64,000 nucleotides of DNA from Deltaproteobacteria bacterium (GTDB lineage: Bacteria; Myxococcota_A; UBA796; SXON01): the NCBI GenBank assembly GCA_947490345.1, contig CANLGL010000003.1:1-64000 (forward strand). Direction: 5' to 3'. Positions 8,615-17,543 of the stretch are shown one piece after another; within the stretch, counting starts at the first letter, position 1, and each line of letters begins with the position of its first letter. The notes beneath the pieces are model-generated. The model had not been told where the DNA came from. It worked only from the letters and a program-made list of their open reading frames with translations, and did not search any database. A program made the position numbers and the translations under genes.

Positions 8615-8629
8615 TGATAACGAAAGTCA
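8615..8629. promoter_or_regulatory. Possible Fur-type operator in divergent promoter region
   Basis: TGATAACGAAAGTCA matches the 7-1-7 Fur consensus TGATAATNATTATCA at most positions. It lies in a short AT-rich gap between the flavoprotein and the outer-membrane gene, unlike the GC-rich surroundings. A second perfect inverted repeat, TGAGA-N5-TCTCA at 8561-8575, sits just inside the flavoprotein reading frame. Either could be the binding site of an iron-responsive or other repressor; only the symmetry is directly visible. Confidence 0.35.
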
Positions 8630-8651
8630 ACATCGTTTTCCCGGGGTCTTC

Positions 8652-9359
8652 ATGCTCAGCCTTCTCCTGTCCCTCAACGCCGCCCATGCGGGAGAACGCG
8701 TTTTCGCCTGGTCCTACGGCTACGGCACCGTCCCCAAGGGTGGCGTTGAGGTGGAGACCTACACGACCGTCAAGATTTTCGAGGATGCGCTTCCCGCCTG
8801 GGAGCACCAGGGCGAGCTTGAGTACGGCATCACCGACCGGCTTGAGGGCGGCCTGTACCTGGTCGGCGCCAACGAAGGCGCGGGCCCGGTGTCGTTCAAA
8901 GCGTGGAAGGCGCGGCTGAAATACCGCTTCGGGGCCGAGGGTGTCGGTCCCGTCGATGCGGCGGCGTACGTCGAGTACATCGGATCGCCCGACCTGGACG
9001 AGCACGGTTTTGAGGCCAAGCTCATCCTCGGCAAGGACATCAAGCGCTTCCGCAGCGCGATCAACGTGGAGTACAAGCTGGAGCTTGAGGGGGAGGGGGT
9101 CAAACACGAGATCGAGCCGACCTTCGGGCTGGGCGTGCGGGTCGGAAAGCCAGTGATCATCGGCGTGGAAGGGGTGGGCGAGGTGGTTCTGGAAGGGGGC
9201 GCGATCGAGGGTCCTTTTGGGTGGGTGGGGCCGACCGTGCACCTCTCCGGCGAGGGCGGGAAGGTGTGGTGGACGCTGTCCGCGCTCGCACCGATCGGCG
9301 CCGACTCGGCGGCGGACGGGGGCTGGAAGGTGCGGTCGCTGGTCGCGATCAACCTGTAG
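8652..9359 (+). CDS. Predicted outer-membrane beta-barrel protein
   Basis: 235 residues with a short signal peptide MLSLLLSLNAAHAGE. The rest is a run of alternating hydrophobic/polar strands with Gly and aromatic residues (VEVETYTTVKI, LEYGITDRLEGGLYLVG, ARLKYRFG, VEYKLELEGEGVKHEI, VWWTLSALAPIG), typical of an 8-10 strand barrel. The C-terminus VAINL is a weak barrel-insertion signal. Divergent from the extracytoplasmic flavin cassette across a 57-bp shared control region, so it may work with it, for example as an outer-membrane conduit or sensor. No specific family recognised. Confidence 0.65.
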   Translation: MLSLLLSLNAAHAGERVFAWSYGYGTVPKGGVEVETYTTVKIFEDALPAWEHQGELEYGITDRLEGGLYLVGANEGAGPVSFKAWKARLKYRFGAEGVGPVDAAAYVEYIGSPDLDEHGFEAKLILGKDIKRFRSAINVEYKLELEGEGVKHEIEPTFGLGVRVGKPVIIGVEGVGEVVLEGGAIEGPFGWVGPTVHLSGEGGKVWWTLSALAPIGADSAADGGWKVRSLVAINL

Positions 9360-9373
9360 GGGATGAGGAGAGC

Positions 9374-9480
9374 GGCGCCCGAGGCGCGTTAGGTGCGCGA
9401 CTCGGGCCGCAGGCCGGGCGCCTGCGCCCGGCCGGAGGGAACGCCGCGGTAGGGGAAGGGGCCCTGCCCCTTCCCCTTTG
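9374..9480 (+). repeat. Structured intergenic repeat, copy B (3' two-thirds)
   Basis: Starts shortly after the outer-membrane gene. It keeps the inner hairpin in altered form (GCCCGAG...CTCGGGC), replaces the mini-hairpin by a 9-bp stem GGCCGGGCG/CGCCCGGCC, and keeps GGCCGGAGGGAACGCCGCGG and the terminal hairpin. The outer inverted repeat of copy A is absent. The rest of the 9360-9641 gap holds only the gltA leader; I see nothing else there. Confidence 0.75.
9452..9480 (+). terminator. Rho-independent terminator in repeat copy B
   Basis: Near-perfect stem GGGGAAGGGG / CCCCTTCCCC with a short loop, followed by TTTGTTT. Placed 3' of the outer-membrane gene in the sense orientation. Confidence 0.7.
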
Positions 9481-9641
9481 TTTCGGTGTAGACAGCGGCG
9501 CGAAGCGGCGACGCGATGCGGGACAGGACCCTGTCGAGGGGCAGGCGGCCAGCGCCCGCCGCATCGCCCAAAAGGGGTCGGTTTCGGCGTGGACTGGGCC
9601 CGAATGGCGCGCTACCTTGGGCCCCCTTCGAGGACGACACC

Positions 9642-10814
9642 ATGAGCGACGAACTGCTGCCCTTCACCATCACCGCGGACATGCTCGACACGGGCATGCG
9701 CGGCTTCCCCGTCAGCACGGTGTACACGTCCGAGGTCGACCCCGGCGATGGCCTTCACTACGTGGGCTACCCGATCGCCGACCTGGCGAACCTCGACCCA
9801 GAAGCGGCGGTCTATCTGCTCTTCTACAAGAAAATCCCCAACAAGAGCGAGCTGGCCAAGTTCAAGAAAGAGCTCCGGAAGCGCGCCAAGGTCGACAAGC
9901 GGGTCATCAAGCTCATCACCAGCCTCCCCAAAGTGGGCCACCCGATGGAATGGCTGATTGCCGGCCTCACTTTTGCGGGAATGTTGGGCAAGACCAATGA
10001 CTACCGCGAGGATGGGCTCAACGTCGTCGCCCAGATGCCGGAGATCGTGGCCGCCATCTACCGGACCCGCTCCGGCTGGGGCAAGCCGATCAAGAGCAAG
10101 CCGCAGTTGGGCCTCGTCGAGAACTTTGTGCGGATGATGGGCGTTCCTGGCGCCGATCCCGCGCGCCTCACCCGCCTTTTGCGCGTGTTTTATGTGCTGC
10201 ACATGGACCACGGCGGTGGCAACCTCAGCACCTTCGTCGGCAAGGCCGTCGCTTCCGGAAAGGCCGATACCTACGCCTCGCTCGGCGCCTCGATGGCCGG
10301 TCTCTATGGTCCCCTGCACGGGAGGGCCAACCAGGAATGCTTGGAGTTCCTGGAGAAGTCGGGCACCAACGATCCCGACAAGATGGAGCAGTTCATCCGC
10401 GATGAGTTCGCGGCCGGGCGCTCCATCTTCGGCTTCGGACACGCCGTGCTCCGCGCCGAGGACCCGCGCGCCGGCGTCCAGTACGAGCTCGGGAAGGAGC
10501 TATGCCCGGACGATTCGTTGTTCAAGCGCGCCGTCATCATGCGGGAACGTGCGGTCAAGGTGCTCAAGGCCAACCCCAAGGTCAAGAATCCCTACCCCAA
10601 CGTCGACGCAGTCTCGGGCAGCCTCTTGCGCGCCTGCGGCCTCGCTGACAGCGAGTACTACACGGTGCTCTTCGGCCTGAGCCGCTGCAGTGGCATCGCC
10701 GCCCAGATCGTCGACGAGCGCCTCGTTCATCGCAACGGCAAAGGCGTGGCGATCTACCGCCCCAGCGACATCCCGGTGAACCAGCCGCGGCGTCGGTACA
10801 AGGCGAAGAAGTAG
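9642..10814 (+). CDS. gltA: Citrate synthase
   Basis: Condenses oxaloacetate and acetyl-CoA at the entry of the TCA cycle. 390 residues from ATG 9642 ([15 protein letters not shown]), preceded by GAGGACG. The catalytic motifs are present: [27 protein letters not shown] with the oxaloacetate-binding His, and [15 protein letters not shown]. The C-terminal [20 protein letters not shown] is also typical. First gene of a compact operon with sucC and sucD (1-nt gaps), so TCA-cycle enzymes are co-expressed. The terminator in the preceding repeat isolates it from the upstream gene. Confidence 0.95.
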   Translation: MSDELLPFTITADMLDTGMRGFPVSTVYTSEVDPGDGLHYVGYPIADLANLDPEAAVYLLFYKKIPNKSELAKFKKELRKRAKVDKRVIKLITSLPKVGHPMEWLIAGLTFAGMLGKTNDYREDGLNVVAQMPEIVAAIYRTRSGWGKPIKSKPQLGLVENFVRMMGVPGADPARLTRLLRVFYVLHMDHGGGNLSTFVGKAVASGKADTYASLGASMAGLYGPLHGRANQECLEFLEKSGTNDPDKMEQFIRDEFAAGRSIFGFGHAVLRAEDPRAGVQYELGKELCPDDSLFKRAVIMRERAVKVLKANPKVKNPYPNVDAVSGSLLRACGLADSEYYTVLFGLSRCSGIAAQIVDERLVHRNGKGVAIYRPSDIPVNQPRRRYKAKK

Positions 10815-10815
10815 C

Positions 10816-12051
10816 ATGAAGATCCACGAGTTCCAGGGAAAAGAGGTCCTTCGAAAGCATGGAGTTCCCACTCTGCGTGGTGTCGCTGCCCACACCGTCG
10901 AGGGTGCGGTGGCGGCGGCGCAGTCCATCGGCGGATCGGTCTGGGTCGTGAAGTCGCAGGTGCACGCGGGTGGGCGCGGAAAGGGAAGGTTCATCGGCGA
11001 TGTCGACGATGCGGCGCTGGACCTGGCGGCGGCGGGGCACGACGCGCCGGGAAAGGGCGGCGTGCGGGTCGTCAAGTCCATCGAGGACGTACGGCTTGCG
11101 GCCAAGGCGATGCTCGGGCAGCGGCTGGTCACCAAGCAGACTGGCCGCGAAGGTGCAGTGGTGCACAAGCTTTTCATCGAAGAGGGCTGCCAGATCAGCA
11201 AGGAGTACTATCTGGCGATTCTGCTCGACCGCGGCGCCGGGAAGATCGTGGTCATGGTCAGCAAGGAAGGCGGCACCGAGATCGAAGAGGTCGCGGCGAA
11301 CCGGCCGGACGCGATCGTGAAGGAGTGGGTTGATCCGCTGACTGGGCTTGGCTCGTGGCAAGCGCGGAACCTGGCGTTCGGACTGGGACTCTCCGGTAAG
11401 GCGGTCGGCAACTTCGTGAAGATCGCCCAGGCGCTGTACCGGGCCTTCCTCGGCGCCGATTGTGCGATGCTCGAGGTCAACCCCCTCATTCTCACGGCGG
11501 ATGAGCAGGTGCTGCCGCTCGACGCGAAGATCACCTTCGACGACAACGCGCTTTTCCGTCATCCTGAGTACGAGGCCTACGCGGACCCGGCGGAGGAGGA
11601 CCCCCAGGAGACGGAGGCTGCTCGACACGAGCTGTCCTACGTCAAACTCGACGGCAACATCGGCTGCCTCGTCAACGGCGCTGGTCTGGCCATGGCGACG
11701 ATGGACATCATCAAATTCTACGGCGAAGAACCAGCCAACTTCCTGGATGTTGGCGGTGGTGCCAACAAGGAGAAGGTCACGGCGGCCTTCAAGATCATCA
11801 CCGCTGATCCGGCGGTGAAGGGCATCCTGGTGAACATCTTCGGCGGCATCATGAAGTGTGATGTGATCGCTGAGGGCGTGCTCGCCGCGGTTTTGGAGAC
11901 GGGCCTGAAGGTGCCGCTGGTGGTGCGCCTCGAAGGCACCAACGTGGAGCTTGGGAAGAAGATCATCGCGGAGAGCGGCCTGCACGTCATCGCGGCGGAT
12001 TCAATGTCAGATGCGGCCGAGAAGATCGTCGCCGCCGTACGGGGGGCTTGA
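10816..12051 (+). CDS. sucC: Succinyl-CoA synthetase, beta subunit
   Basis: ADP- or GDP-forming succinate-CoA ligase beta chain, pairing with SucD to convert succinyl-CoA to succinate with substrate-level phosphorylation. 411 residues against the usual 385-400. ATP-grasp features: [17 protein letters not shown] at the start, [32 protein letters not shown] and [18 protein letters not shown], then [13 protein letters not shown] and [16 protein letters not shown] in the CoA-ligase domain. Begins 1 nt after the gltA stop. Confidence 0.96.
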   Translation: MKIHEFQGKEVLRKHGVPTLRGVAAHTVEGAVAAAQSIGGSVWVVKSQVHAGGRGKGRFIGDVDDAALDLAAAGHDAPGKGGVRVVKSIEDVRLAAKAMLGQRLVTKQTGREGAVVHKLFIEEGCQISKEYYLAILLDRGAGKIVVMVSKEGGTEIEEVAANRPDAIVKEWVDPLTGLGSWQARNLAFGLGLSGKAVGNFVKIAQALYRAFLGADCAMLEVNPLILTADEQVLPLDAKITFDDNALFRHPEYEAYADPAEEDPQETEAARHELSYVKLDGNIGCLVNGAGLAMATMDIIKFYGEEPANFLDVGGGANKEKVTAAFKIITADPAVKGILVNIFGGIMKCDVIAEGVLAAVLETGLKVPLVVRLEGTNVELGKKIIAESGLHVIAADSMSDAAEKIVAAVRGA

Positions 12052-12052
12052 G

Positions 12053-12934
12053 ATGGCAATCCTCGTCGACAAACACACGCGGCTCTTGGTTCAGGGCATC
12101 ACCGGCGCGGCGGGCGGCTTCCACGCCAGTCAGTGTCGGGCCTACGGCACCAACATTGTGGCGGGGGTGACTCCGGGCAAGGGCGGTACCTTCTTCGAGG
12201 GCGTGGTGCCGATCTTCGACACCGTCCAACAAGCTGTTGATGCGACGGGCGCGAACGCGAGCATGATCTTCGTGCCGCCGCCGTTTGCGGCCGATGCGAT
12301 CCTCGAAGCGGCCGACGCCGGCGTGAAGCTGCTCGTCCCCATCACCGAAGGCATTCCTGTTCGCGACATGCTCCCGGTGCGTGCGTTCCTCGACGCGCGC
12401 GGCATCCGGATGATCGGCCCCAACTGTCCGGGAATCATCACGCCAGGCCAGTGCAAGATCGGCATCATGCCGGGCCACATCCACAAGCCGGGTCGCATCG
12501 GGGTCGTCAGCCGCAGCGGCACGCTGACCTACGAGGCGGTTGGTCAGTTGTCACGACTTGGCCTGGGCCAGAGCACTGCCATCGGCATCGGCGGCGACCC
12601 GATCATCGGGACCAAGCACATCGACGTGCTGAAGCTCTTCCAGGCCGACCCCGACACCGACGCGATCATCATGATCGGCGAGATCGGGGGCAGCGCCGAA
12701 GAAGAGGCCGCCGCGTGGGCCAAGGACCACTGCACCAAGCCGATCGTCGGCTTCATCGCCGGGGCGACCGCGCCTCCGGGCCGACGGATGGGACACGCCG
12801 GGGCGATCATCTCCGGCGGCCAGGGCACGGCCGAAGCGAAGTTCGAGGCCATGATTGCGGCAGGGATACACATCGTGCGTAGCCCTGCGGAGATGGGGCG
12901 CAAGCTCGCCGAGGTCATCGGGCACCGAGCGTAG
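12053..12934 (+). CDS. sucD: Succinyl-CoA synthetase, alpha subunit
   Basis: CoA-binding and phospho-His subunit of succinyl-CoA synthetase. 293 residues from ATG 12053, one nt after sucC; reading further upstream would only re-read the sucC end in another frame. Motifs: [17 protein letters not shown] for CoA binding, [31 protein letters not shown] and the active phosphohistidine in [19 protein letters not shown]. Its last 20 nt overlap the end of the convergent lipoprotein gene. Confidence 0.96.
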   Translation: MAILVDKHTRLLVQGITGAAGGFHASQCRAYGTNIVAGVTPGKGGTFFEGVVPIFDTVQQAVDATGANASMIFVPPPFAADAILEAADAGVKLLVPITEGIPVRDMLPVRAFLDARGIRMIGPNCPGIITPGQCKIGIMPGHIHKPGRIGVVSRSGTLTYEAVGQLSRLGLGQSTAIGIGGDPIIGTKHIDVLKLFQADPDTDAIIMIGEIGGSAEEEAAAWAKDHCTKPIVGFIAGATAPPGRRMGHAGAIISGGQGTAEAKFEAMIAAGIHIVRSPAEMGRKLAEVIGHRA

Positions 12935-13652
12935 GTTCGCACCACTCGCCGCGGGTGTCGCCTCGGTTCGTCCACGTGGAACAGCTTCCGCATCCCGGAG
13001 CGACAAGGTCCGCGGCTACCCGCTCGTCCTCCGTCTCCCAAGCGGCGCTGCCCAGGGCTTCACAGGCGATCGCCGCGGTTGCGCTGAGCGTCGCTGAAAC
13101 TGCGTCCCCATCGAACTCGTAGCGCCCTGCGCCCTCTGCGGACGACCAGCTGTCCTCGACGCTCAACGACGCTGCGAAGCCACTGAAGGACACCGACCCA
13201 CCGGCGCGAGCGGCGACGAAGTCGAAGGCGGCGAGGTTGTGCGCGCCGTCAGTCCGGATCCAGCTCACGTTGCCGTCCCACTCGTCGTCGCCCACACGCA
13301 CCGCGGCGAATCGCCAGGCGCCGCCATCGGGCGCCTCTTCCACGGCGATCGCCCCGTCGAAGGAGCGGCCGTCATCCAGCTCACAGGGCCCGCTCAGCGT
13401 CAGGATCTCGCCGTCCTGGGTCTGCACTGGGCACGCGTTGGCTCCCGCCTGCCAGCCCCGCGCCTCCCGCCACGCGGTGACCGGTGCCACGCTCAGCGGC
13501 AACAGCAGCTCGGCGAGCGCCAACGCCGTGAGCACGGCTGGCGCCACGGTGACGTCGCCGTTGGGCTCTGGCGTACACCCCCCCGCCACGATCACGCTGG
13601 CGGCGCCGAGCCCTCGGAGATAGACGCGCCCCCCCGCCACGGAGCCCAGCAT
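12915..13652 (-). CDS. Hypothetical lipoprotein
   Basis: About 245 residues. A lipoprotein signal peptide ends at VIVAGGC. The start is either ATG 13652, sharing two bases with the divergent ndk start, or GTG 13640. After the lipid Cys there is another hydrophobic stretch ([19 protein letters not shown]), then a beta-rich soluble region with [13 protein letters not shown] and [18 protein letters not shown], and a Cys-rich end ([13 protein letters not shown]). No family recognised. Convergent with sucD and divergent from ndk. Confidence 0.65.
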   Translation of the reverse strand: MLGSVAGGRVYLRGLGAASVIVAGGCTPEPNGDVTVAPAVLTALALAELLLPLSVAPVTAWREARGWQAGANACPVQTQDGEILTLSGPCELDDGRSFDGAIAVEEAPDGGAWRFAAVRVGDDEWDGNVSWIRTDGAHNLAAFDFVAARAGGSVSFSGFAASLSVEDSWSSAEGAGRYEFDGDAVSATLSATAAIACEALGSAAWETEDERVAADLVAPGCGSCSTWTNRGDTRGEWCEPTLGAR

Positions 13653-14064
13653 GGAACGCACCCTCTCGATCATCAAGCCCGACGCCGTCAAGGCCCAGAA
13701 CATCGGCAATATCGTCGCGCGCCTCGAGTCCGAAGGGCTGCGGATCGCGGCGATGAAGAAGCTGCAGCTCGATCGGCGCATGGCCGAGGGCTTCTATGCC
13801 GAGCACAAGGGCCGCGGCTTCTTCGATGAGCTCGTCACGTTCATGTCGAGCGGCCCGGTGGTGGTGATGACGCTGGAGGGCGAGGACGCGATCCTCCGCT
13901 ACCGCACCATCATGGGCGCCACCAACCCCGCCAACGCGGCCGAAGGCACCCTCCGCAAGCTGTACGCGGCCAGCGTCGGCGAAAACGCGGTTCATGGCTC
14001 CGACTCGCCCGCCAGCGCCGCCCGCGAGGTGGCCTACTTCTTCGCGAGCACCGAAGTCCTCTAG
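13651..14064 (+). CDS. ndk: Nucleoside diphosphate kinase
   Basis: Transfers the gamma-phosphate between nucleoside triphosphates and diphosphates through a phospho-His. 137 residues, the normal bacterial size. The N-terminus [19 protein letters not shown] and the active-site loop [20 protein letters not shown], with His115 as nucleophile, are diagnostic. [18 protein letters not shown] is also canonical. Downstream of the TCA operon but separated by an antisense gene. Confidence 0.97.
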   Translation: MERTLSIIKPDAVKAQNIGNIVARLESEGLRIAAMKKLQLDRRMAEGFYAEHKGRGFFDELVTFMSSGPVVVMTLEGEDAILRYRTIMGATNPANAAEGTLRKLYAASVGENAVHGSDSPASAAREVAYFFASTEVL

Positions 14065-14112
14065 CCGCCGCGCCTGTGCCAGCCACGCTACACTGCGGGG
14101 CGGAGCGCGGGC

Positions 14113-14898
14113 ATGAGCAAGCAGATTGGCGACGGCTACCACCTGAAGTTCACCATCGGCCGCGCGCTGTGGAATGACCTCTTCGGCGCCGGGTTGCCGT
14201 TCGAGGTCGGAAAGGGCACCTTCGACCTGGTCAAGCAGGTGCGGGCCGGCGTCAAACAGCTCGGCGTTCGTGAACGGATGCGCGGGCTCTTGGAAGATCG
14301 GCAGGTCCAGCTTCCCGAGGTCATGGTGCGCGGCAAAGACGCTGCGGTGCGGGTCTGGGAGGATCGCCGCGAGTCGGTGTGGAAGGTGGTCGAGGAGCTG
14401 GTTCGGGTCGAAGGGGACTGGCAAGTTCACGTCGACCGCGACGGCAGCGACTTCCACTACGGCAATCAGCGCTTCGGCGTCGAGGCACACGTTAAGGCTG
14501 TCGCGACGGGAAAAGTTTATCTGCTCCGTGAGAACATCGAGTTTCCGTTCGTGCTGGAGAAGCGCATCGGCGCTGAAGCCGCGCTCGGCGACATTCGCTA
14601 CGACAAGGAGCGCAAGGCGCTGATGGGCCAGCTCCAGGACGTGGAGATCGACCTCGGCGAACACTTCGTGTTGCAGATGCTCAGCCGCGGCGTTGAGCGC
14701 CTTTTGCAGGAGCAGGTGGGCAAGGTGAACCCGGTGCCGATTCTGCGTAAGGACCAGCTTGAGGACATGGTCTCGCCCGCGGGTGGTCCCCTCAAGATGA
14801 AGATGGGGGTCGAGGATGTGGCGCTCGACATCTCGGACGACGAGATGACGCTCAAGGTCCGCTTCGGTTTCCAGCAGCTTCAGCTCACCGGCGGGTAG
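14113..14898 (+). CDS. Conserved-looking hypothetical protein, 261 residues
   Basis: Begins MSKQIGDGYHLKFTIGRALW with no signal peptide or membrane helix, so it is probably cytoplasmic or peripheral. The first half is helical and charged (VRERMRGLLEDRQVQLPEVM). The second half alternates strands and one long helix (HFVLQMLSRGVERLLQEQVG), ending with GVEDVALDISDDEMTLKVRF, which loosely recalls tubular lipid-binding (TULIP/DUF4403-like) proteins; that resemblance is weak. It is 48 nt downstream of ndk and ends in a structured repeat copy. Confidence 0.7.
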   Translation: MSKQIGDGYHLKFTIGRALWNDLFGAGLPFEVGKGTFDLVKQVRAGVKQLGVRERMRGLLEDRQVQLPEVMVRGKDAAVRVWEDRRESVWKVVEELVRVEGDWQVHVDRDGSDFHYGNQRFGVEAHVKAVATGKVYLLRENIEFPFVLEKRIGAEAALGDIRYDKERKALMGQLQDVEIDLGEHFVLQMLSRGVERLLQEQVGKVNPVPILRKDQLEDMVSPAGGPLKMKMGVEDVALDISDDEMTLKVRFGFQQLQLTGG

Positions 14899-14902
14899 CC
14901 GC

Positions 14903-15000
14903 GGGCGGGTAGCCAGTGACGCGCCTCCGGCCGCAAACCGCAGGTTGGAGGCGGGAGGGAATGGCGCGGTAGGGGGAGAGGCCGCCGCGGCCTCTCCCCC
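14903..15000 (+). repeat. Structured intergenic repeat, copy C (3' half)
   Basis: Begins a few nt after the stop of the 14113-14898 gene. The string GGCGGGTAGCC, which contains that gene's stop codon, occurs twice (about 14890-14900 and 14904-14914), resembling a target-site duplication. It has the mini-hairpin AACC-GCA-GGTT at 14936-14946, then GGAGGCGGGAGGGAATGGCG, then the terminal hairpin. The outer and first inner hairpins of copy A are not recognisable. Confidence 0.7.
14972..15000. terminator. Perfect 13-bp hairpin between convergent genes
   Basis: GGGGGAGAGGCCG / CGGCCTCTCCCCC with a 3-nt loop, lying between two convergent stop codons (14898 and 15008). It lacks a strong T tract, so it is more likely a transcript-end stabiliser or bidirectional terminator. 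Confidence 0.55.
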
Positions 15001-15007
15001 CTCAGGA

Positions 15008-15592
15008 TCAGTGCCGGCCCAGCTTTGAGATCTCGGGGATGATCGCCGGCTCGCCGCGGCCACCCCAGAAACGTCGCCATGGGGTGGACGGGGAGCCAAC
15101 CCGCAGCACGACCACACCACGGATCGCGGCCAGCGGGACGGGCCCCCACCAACGGGAGTCGAGCGCACCGTCACGGTCGTCGGCGCCAAGGTAGACCGAA
15201 TCGTCGGGTACGCCCACGTCTTCGCGTTTGAGTCGGGTGGTCTCGACGCTACCGAGCGTCAGGTGGGTGCCCTCGAGGTATACCGGCCGGCCGAGGTGCT
15301 CTCCCATATCCAGGACACGCACCTTCGGGCGGTTTGAGGTGCGGAAAGCGCGGCCGTCGTACGCGACGGCGCCCCCGATCGACTCGACCCGGCGGAGGGT
15401 CCATCGTGCGGGGTCCAAAGGGTCGGTGACCGCGACGATGTCGCCCTCGCGGAGCGCGACGTCGAGAATCATCACGAGGTCGCCCGGCAGGAGCGAGGGG
15501 GCCATCTCCGCGTCCGGCACCCAGGCGGTGTGGGTCGCGATGCCAACCGCGCCGAGCAGGGAGGCGAGCGCGACAGCGAGTCGCCGGCTCAT
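15008..15592 (-). CDS. Signal peptidase I-like protein lacking the catalytic dyad
   Basis: 194 residues with an N-terminal hydrophobic anchor (LAVALASLLGAVGIATHTAW) and the S26 signal-peptidase fold markers. Box B is DAEMAPSLLPGDLVM, where active enzymes have Ser immediately before Met; here it is Glu. Box D is TLRRVESIGG, where active enzymes have Lys before the Arg; here it is Arg. Box E, GADDRDGALDSRWWGPVP, is well kept. Both nucleophile and general base are therefore replaced while the scaffold survives, suggesting a binding or regulatory role. Lies downstream of the FG-GAP lipoprotein gene on the same strand (28-nt gap). Confidence 0.82.
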   Translation of the reverse strand: MSRRLAVALASLLGAVGIATHTAWVPDAEMAPSLLPGDLVMILDVALREGDIVAVTDPLDPARWTLRRVESIGGAVAYDGRAFRTSNRPKVRVLDMGEHLGRPVYLEGTHLTLGSVETTRLKREDVGVPDDSVYLGADDRDGALDSRWWGPVPLAAIRGVVVLRVGSPSTPWRRFWGGRGEPAIIPEISKLGRH

Positions 15593-15620
15593 ACCGACCG
15601 ACGCAGATTCGGGGGCGGGA

Positions 15621-17513
15621 TCACTCGCAGAAGGGCTTCTTCTGTCGGGCTTCGTTGTTCTCCTCGTCGCACTCGGTCAGGGTGCCCGTGCCCGAGCCGT
15701 TGTCGTCGACGTAGACCCAGATCGCCTCAGCCCCATCGAGCTTGGCACTCTTGACCGAGAAGCTGACCGCCTCGGAGGTCTTCCCCGATTTGGTGCCCTC
15801 GACCGTCACGGCGGTGGCGACGGACTCCAGCGTGCCGTCCTTCTCGGTGTACAAGGCGAACGAGAGGCCGGGCTCGACGTCCACGGCGCCGGAATTCCGG
15901 GCGCGGGCGGTGACCGTGTACCAGCCGCGGTCACAATCGTCGGAGCAGGTGGCGAGGATTTCCACTTCGAGGTCCGCCGCGAGCGCCTCCCCCGGAGGGA
16001 GCGCGTTGGCCGAACGATAGTTGTTGTAGGTGGTGAAGTTCGGTGTGGCGTTGACAGGAACAGTGAGGTCGTCGTTGATGTTGGTGATGCTGTAGGCGAA
16101 CTGGTTCCACACCGGACGCGCCGGAGCCCAACTGTTGTTGACGTCGCGATACACACTGAAGGCCGAGCCGTAGAAGCCGTCGTGGCTGACCACCATGTCG
16201 GCGTGGCCGTCGGCGTCGACATCCGCGATGACGGGGTAGTCGTACATGGTGTCGCTGCCATGGTCGTCGGTCTTGAACTTGACGGTGCCGTCAAGCCCGT
16301 CGAAGGCGTAGATGGCAACCTCGTCGAAGTAGACCACCTCAAGGACTCCGTCCCCCTCGAAATCGAAGCTGGAAGCACCGCTTGCCCCGGTGGTGTCGCT
16401 GACCTTGGCCTTCCACAGGACCGAGCCATCCTCGGCGTTGAGCACCCACAGGTTGTTCGCGCGGGCAGCAAAGACTTCCGGAAGCCCGTCGCCGTCGACA
16501 TCGGCGATGGAGGGCACCGACATGATGCCCTCGGTGTCGCCGCCGCCACCGGGAAGGTCAAAGGTCCACAGCTCCGTGCCGTCGGTGTCGTGGGCGACGA
16601 GCTCGCTGTAGGTCGAGCGGATGAACTCCGCCTCGGGGTCGCTGTCGAGATTGGCGATGGCCGGCGCTCCGTCCGGTCCGCCGCTGATGGTCATCGTGGC
16701 CCGAGCGTCGGGATTGTAGAAGGCGTTGCCGACGACCACCTCCTCGATGCCGTCGAGGTCCATGTCCGAGATCGCGGGGGTGCTGCCTTCCCCGTACAAT
16801 GCCCCCAAGCCGACGTAGTTGTCGCAGCCGCGGCCCTCCCGTCCTACCCCGCGCTCGGTAAGGTCCTCGGTGAGGAAAAGGCGGCCGGCGATGATCTCCA
16901 CGTCGCCGTCGTGTTCCATGTCGGCAACGATGATCCCGGTGGCGTGGTCGAGCTCGCCGTCGGTGTACCGGTCGGACTCGGCGAGAATGTCGCCCTCGGA
17001 GTCGTACTTGACCACGCTGTAGTCGCCGTTTCCGAAGAGGTTGTCTTGGTACATCTTCACGACGAAGATCTCTGCCTGCCCGTCTTCGTCGACGTCGGCG
17101 AGGGTCGCTCCACTGCCGTATGCGAGGCTGGCACCGTTGGTTTCCCAGAGCAGGTTCCCCTCCCCGCTGTAGACCGTCAACTCGGCCTTGGAGTTCAGCA
17201 CGTACCCGTCGACGACGACGATCTCGGGCATGCCGTCGCTGTTGATGTCCCCGACCGCGGGCACCGAGCACGAGGCGCTCCCCGCCTCCCAGGCCACAAC
17301 CGGCTTGAAGCCGCCGATCTCGTAGTGGCAGGTGTCCCCCAGGACCACGTCCTCGCGCGGGAACTCGTCGGGCTCACACGCGCCGAGATCTTCGGTTTCG
17401 GGGTCGAACTCGCCGTCGTCGTCGGCGCTGTCGACGCCGACCTTGTCGGTCGTGCCCTCGAGGTTGAAGTCGCTGCAGGCGGCGAGGACCAACAGAAGCG
17501 GGAAGGTGCGCAT
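15621..17513 (-). CDS. FG-GAP/VCBS-repeat surface lipoprotein
   Basis: 630 residues with a lipoprotein signal (MRTFPLLLVLAAC). An acidic linker (DSADDDGEFDPETEDLGA) is followed by a beta-propeller built of FG-GAP/VCBS repeats whose Ca-binding loops recur as DINSDGMPEIVVVD, DVDEDGQAEIFVV, DMEHDGDVEII, DMDLDGIEEVVVG, DVDGDGLPEVF and DVDADGHADMVVS. Residues about 500-630 form a further Ig-like/CARDB-like domain (VTARARNSGAVDVEPG) ending TECDEENNEARQKKPFCE. Probably a surface adhesion or matrix protein; ligand unknown. May share a transcript with the following signal-peptidase homologue. Confidence 0.85.
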   Translation of the reverse strand: MRTFPLLLVLAACSDFNLEGTTDKVGVDSADDDGEFDPETEDLGACEPDEFPREDVVLGDTCHYEIGGFKPVVAWEAGSASCSVPAVGDINSDGMPEIVVVDGYVLNSKAELTVYSGEGNLLWETNGASLAYGSGATLADVDEDGQAEIFVVKMYQDNLFGNGDYSVVKYDSEGDILAESDRYTDGELDHATGIIVADMEHDGDVEIIAGRLFLTEDLTERGVGREGRGCDNYVGLGALYGEGSTPAISDMDLDGIEEVVVGNAFYNPDARATMTISGGPDGAPAIANLDSDPEAEFIRSTYSELVAHDTDGTELWTFDLPGGGGDTEGIMSVPSIADVDGDGLPEVFAARANNLWVLNAEDGSVLWKAKVSDTTGASGASSFDFEGDGVLEVVYFDEVAIYAFDGLDGTVKFKTDDHGSDTMYDYPVIADVDADGHADMVVSHDGFYGSAFSVYRDVNNSWAPARPVWNQFAYSITNINDDLTVPVNATPNFTTYNNYRSANALPPGEALAADLEVEILATCSDDCDRGWYTVTARARNSGAVDVEPGLSFALYTEKDGTLESVATAVTVEGTKSGKTSEAVSFSVKSAKLDGAEAIWVYVDDNGSGTGTLTECDEENNEARQKKPFCE

Positions 17514-17543
17514 TGGTCAGGCGCTATCAAGTTATGATGGCGC

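Noticed and set aside
13640-13652. Regulatory meaning for the overlapping start codons of ndk and the divergent lipoprotein
   Set aside because: The lipoprotein may start at GTG 13640 instead, so the overlap is not certain enough to interpret.
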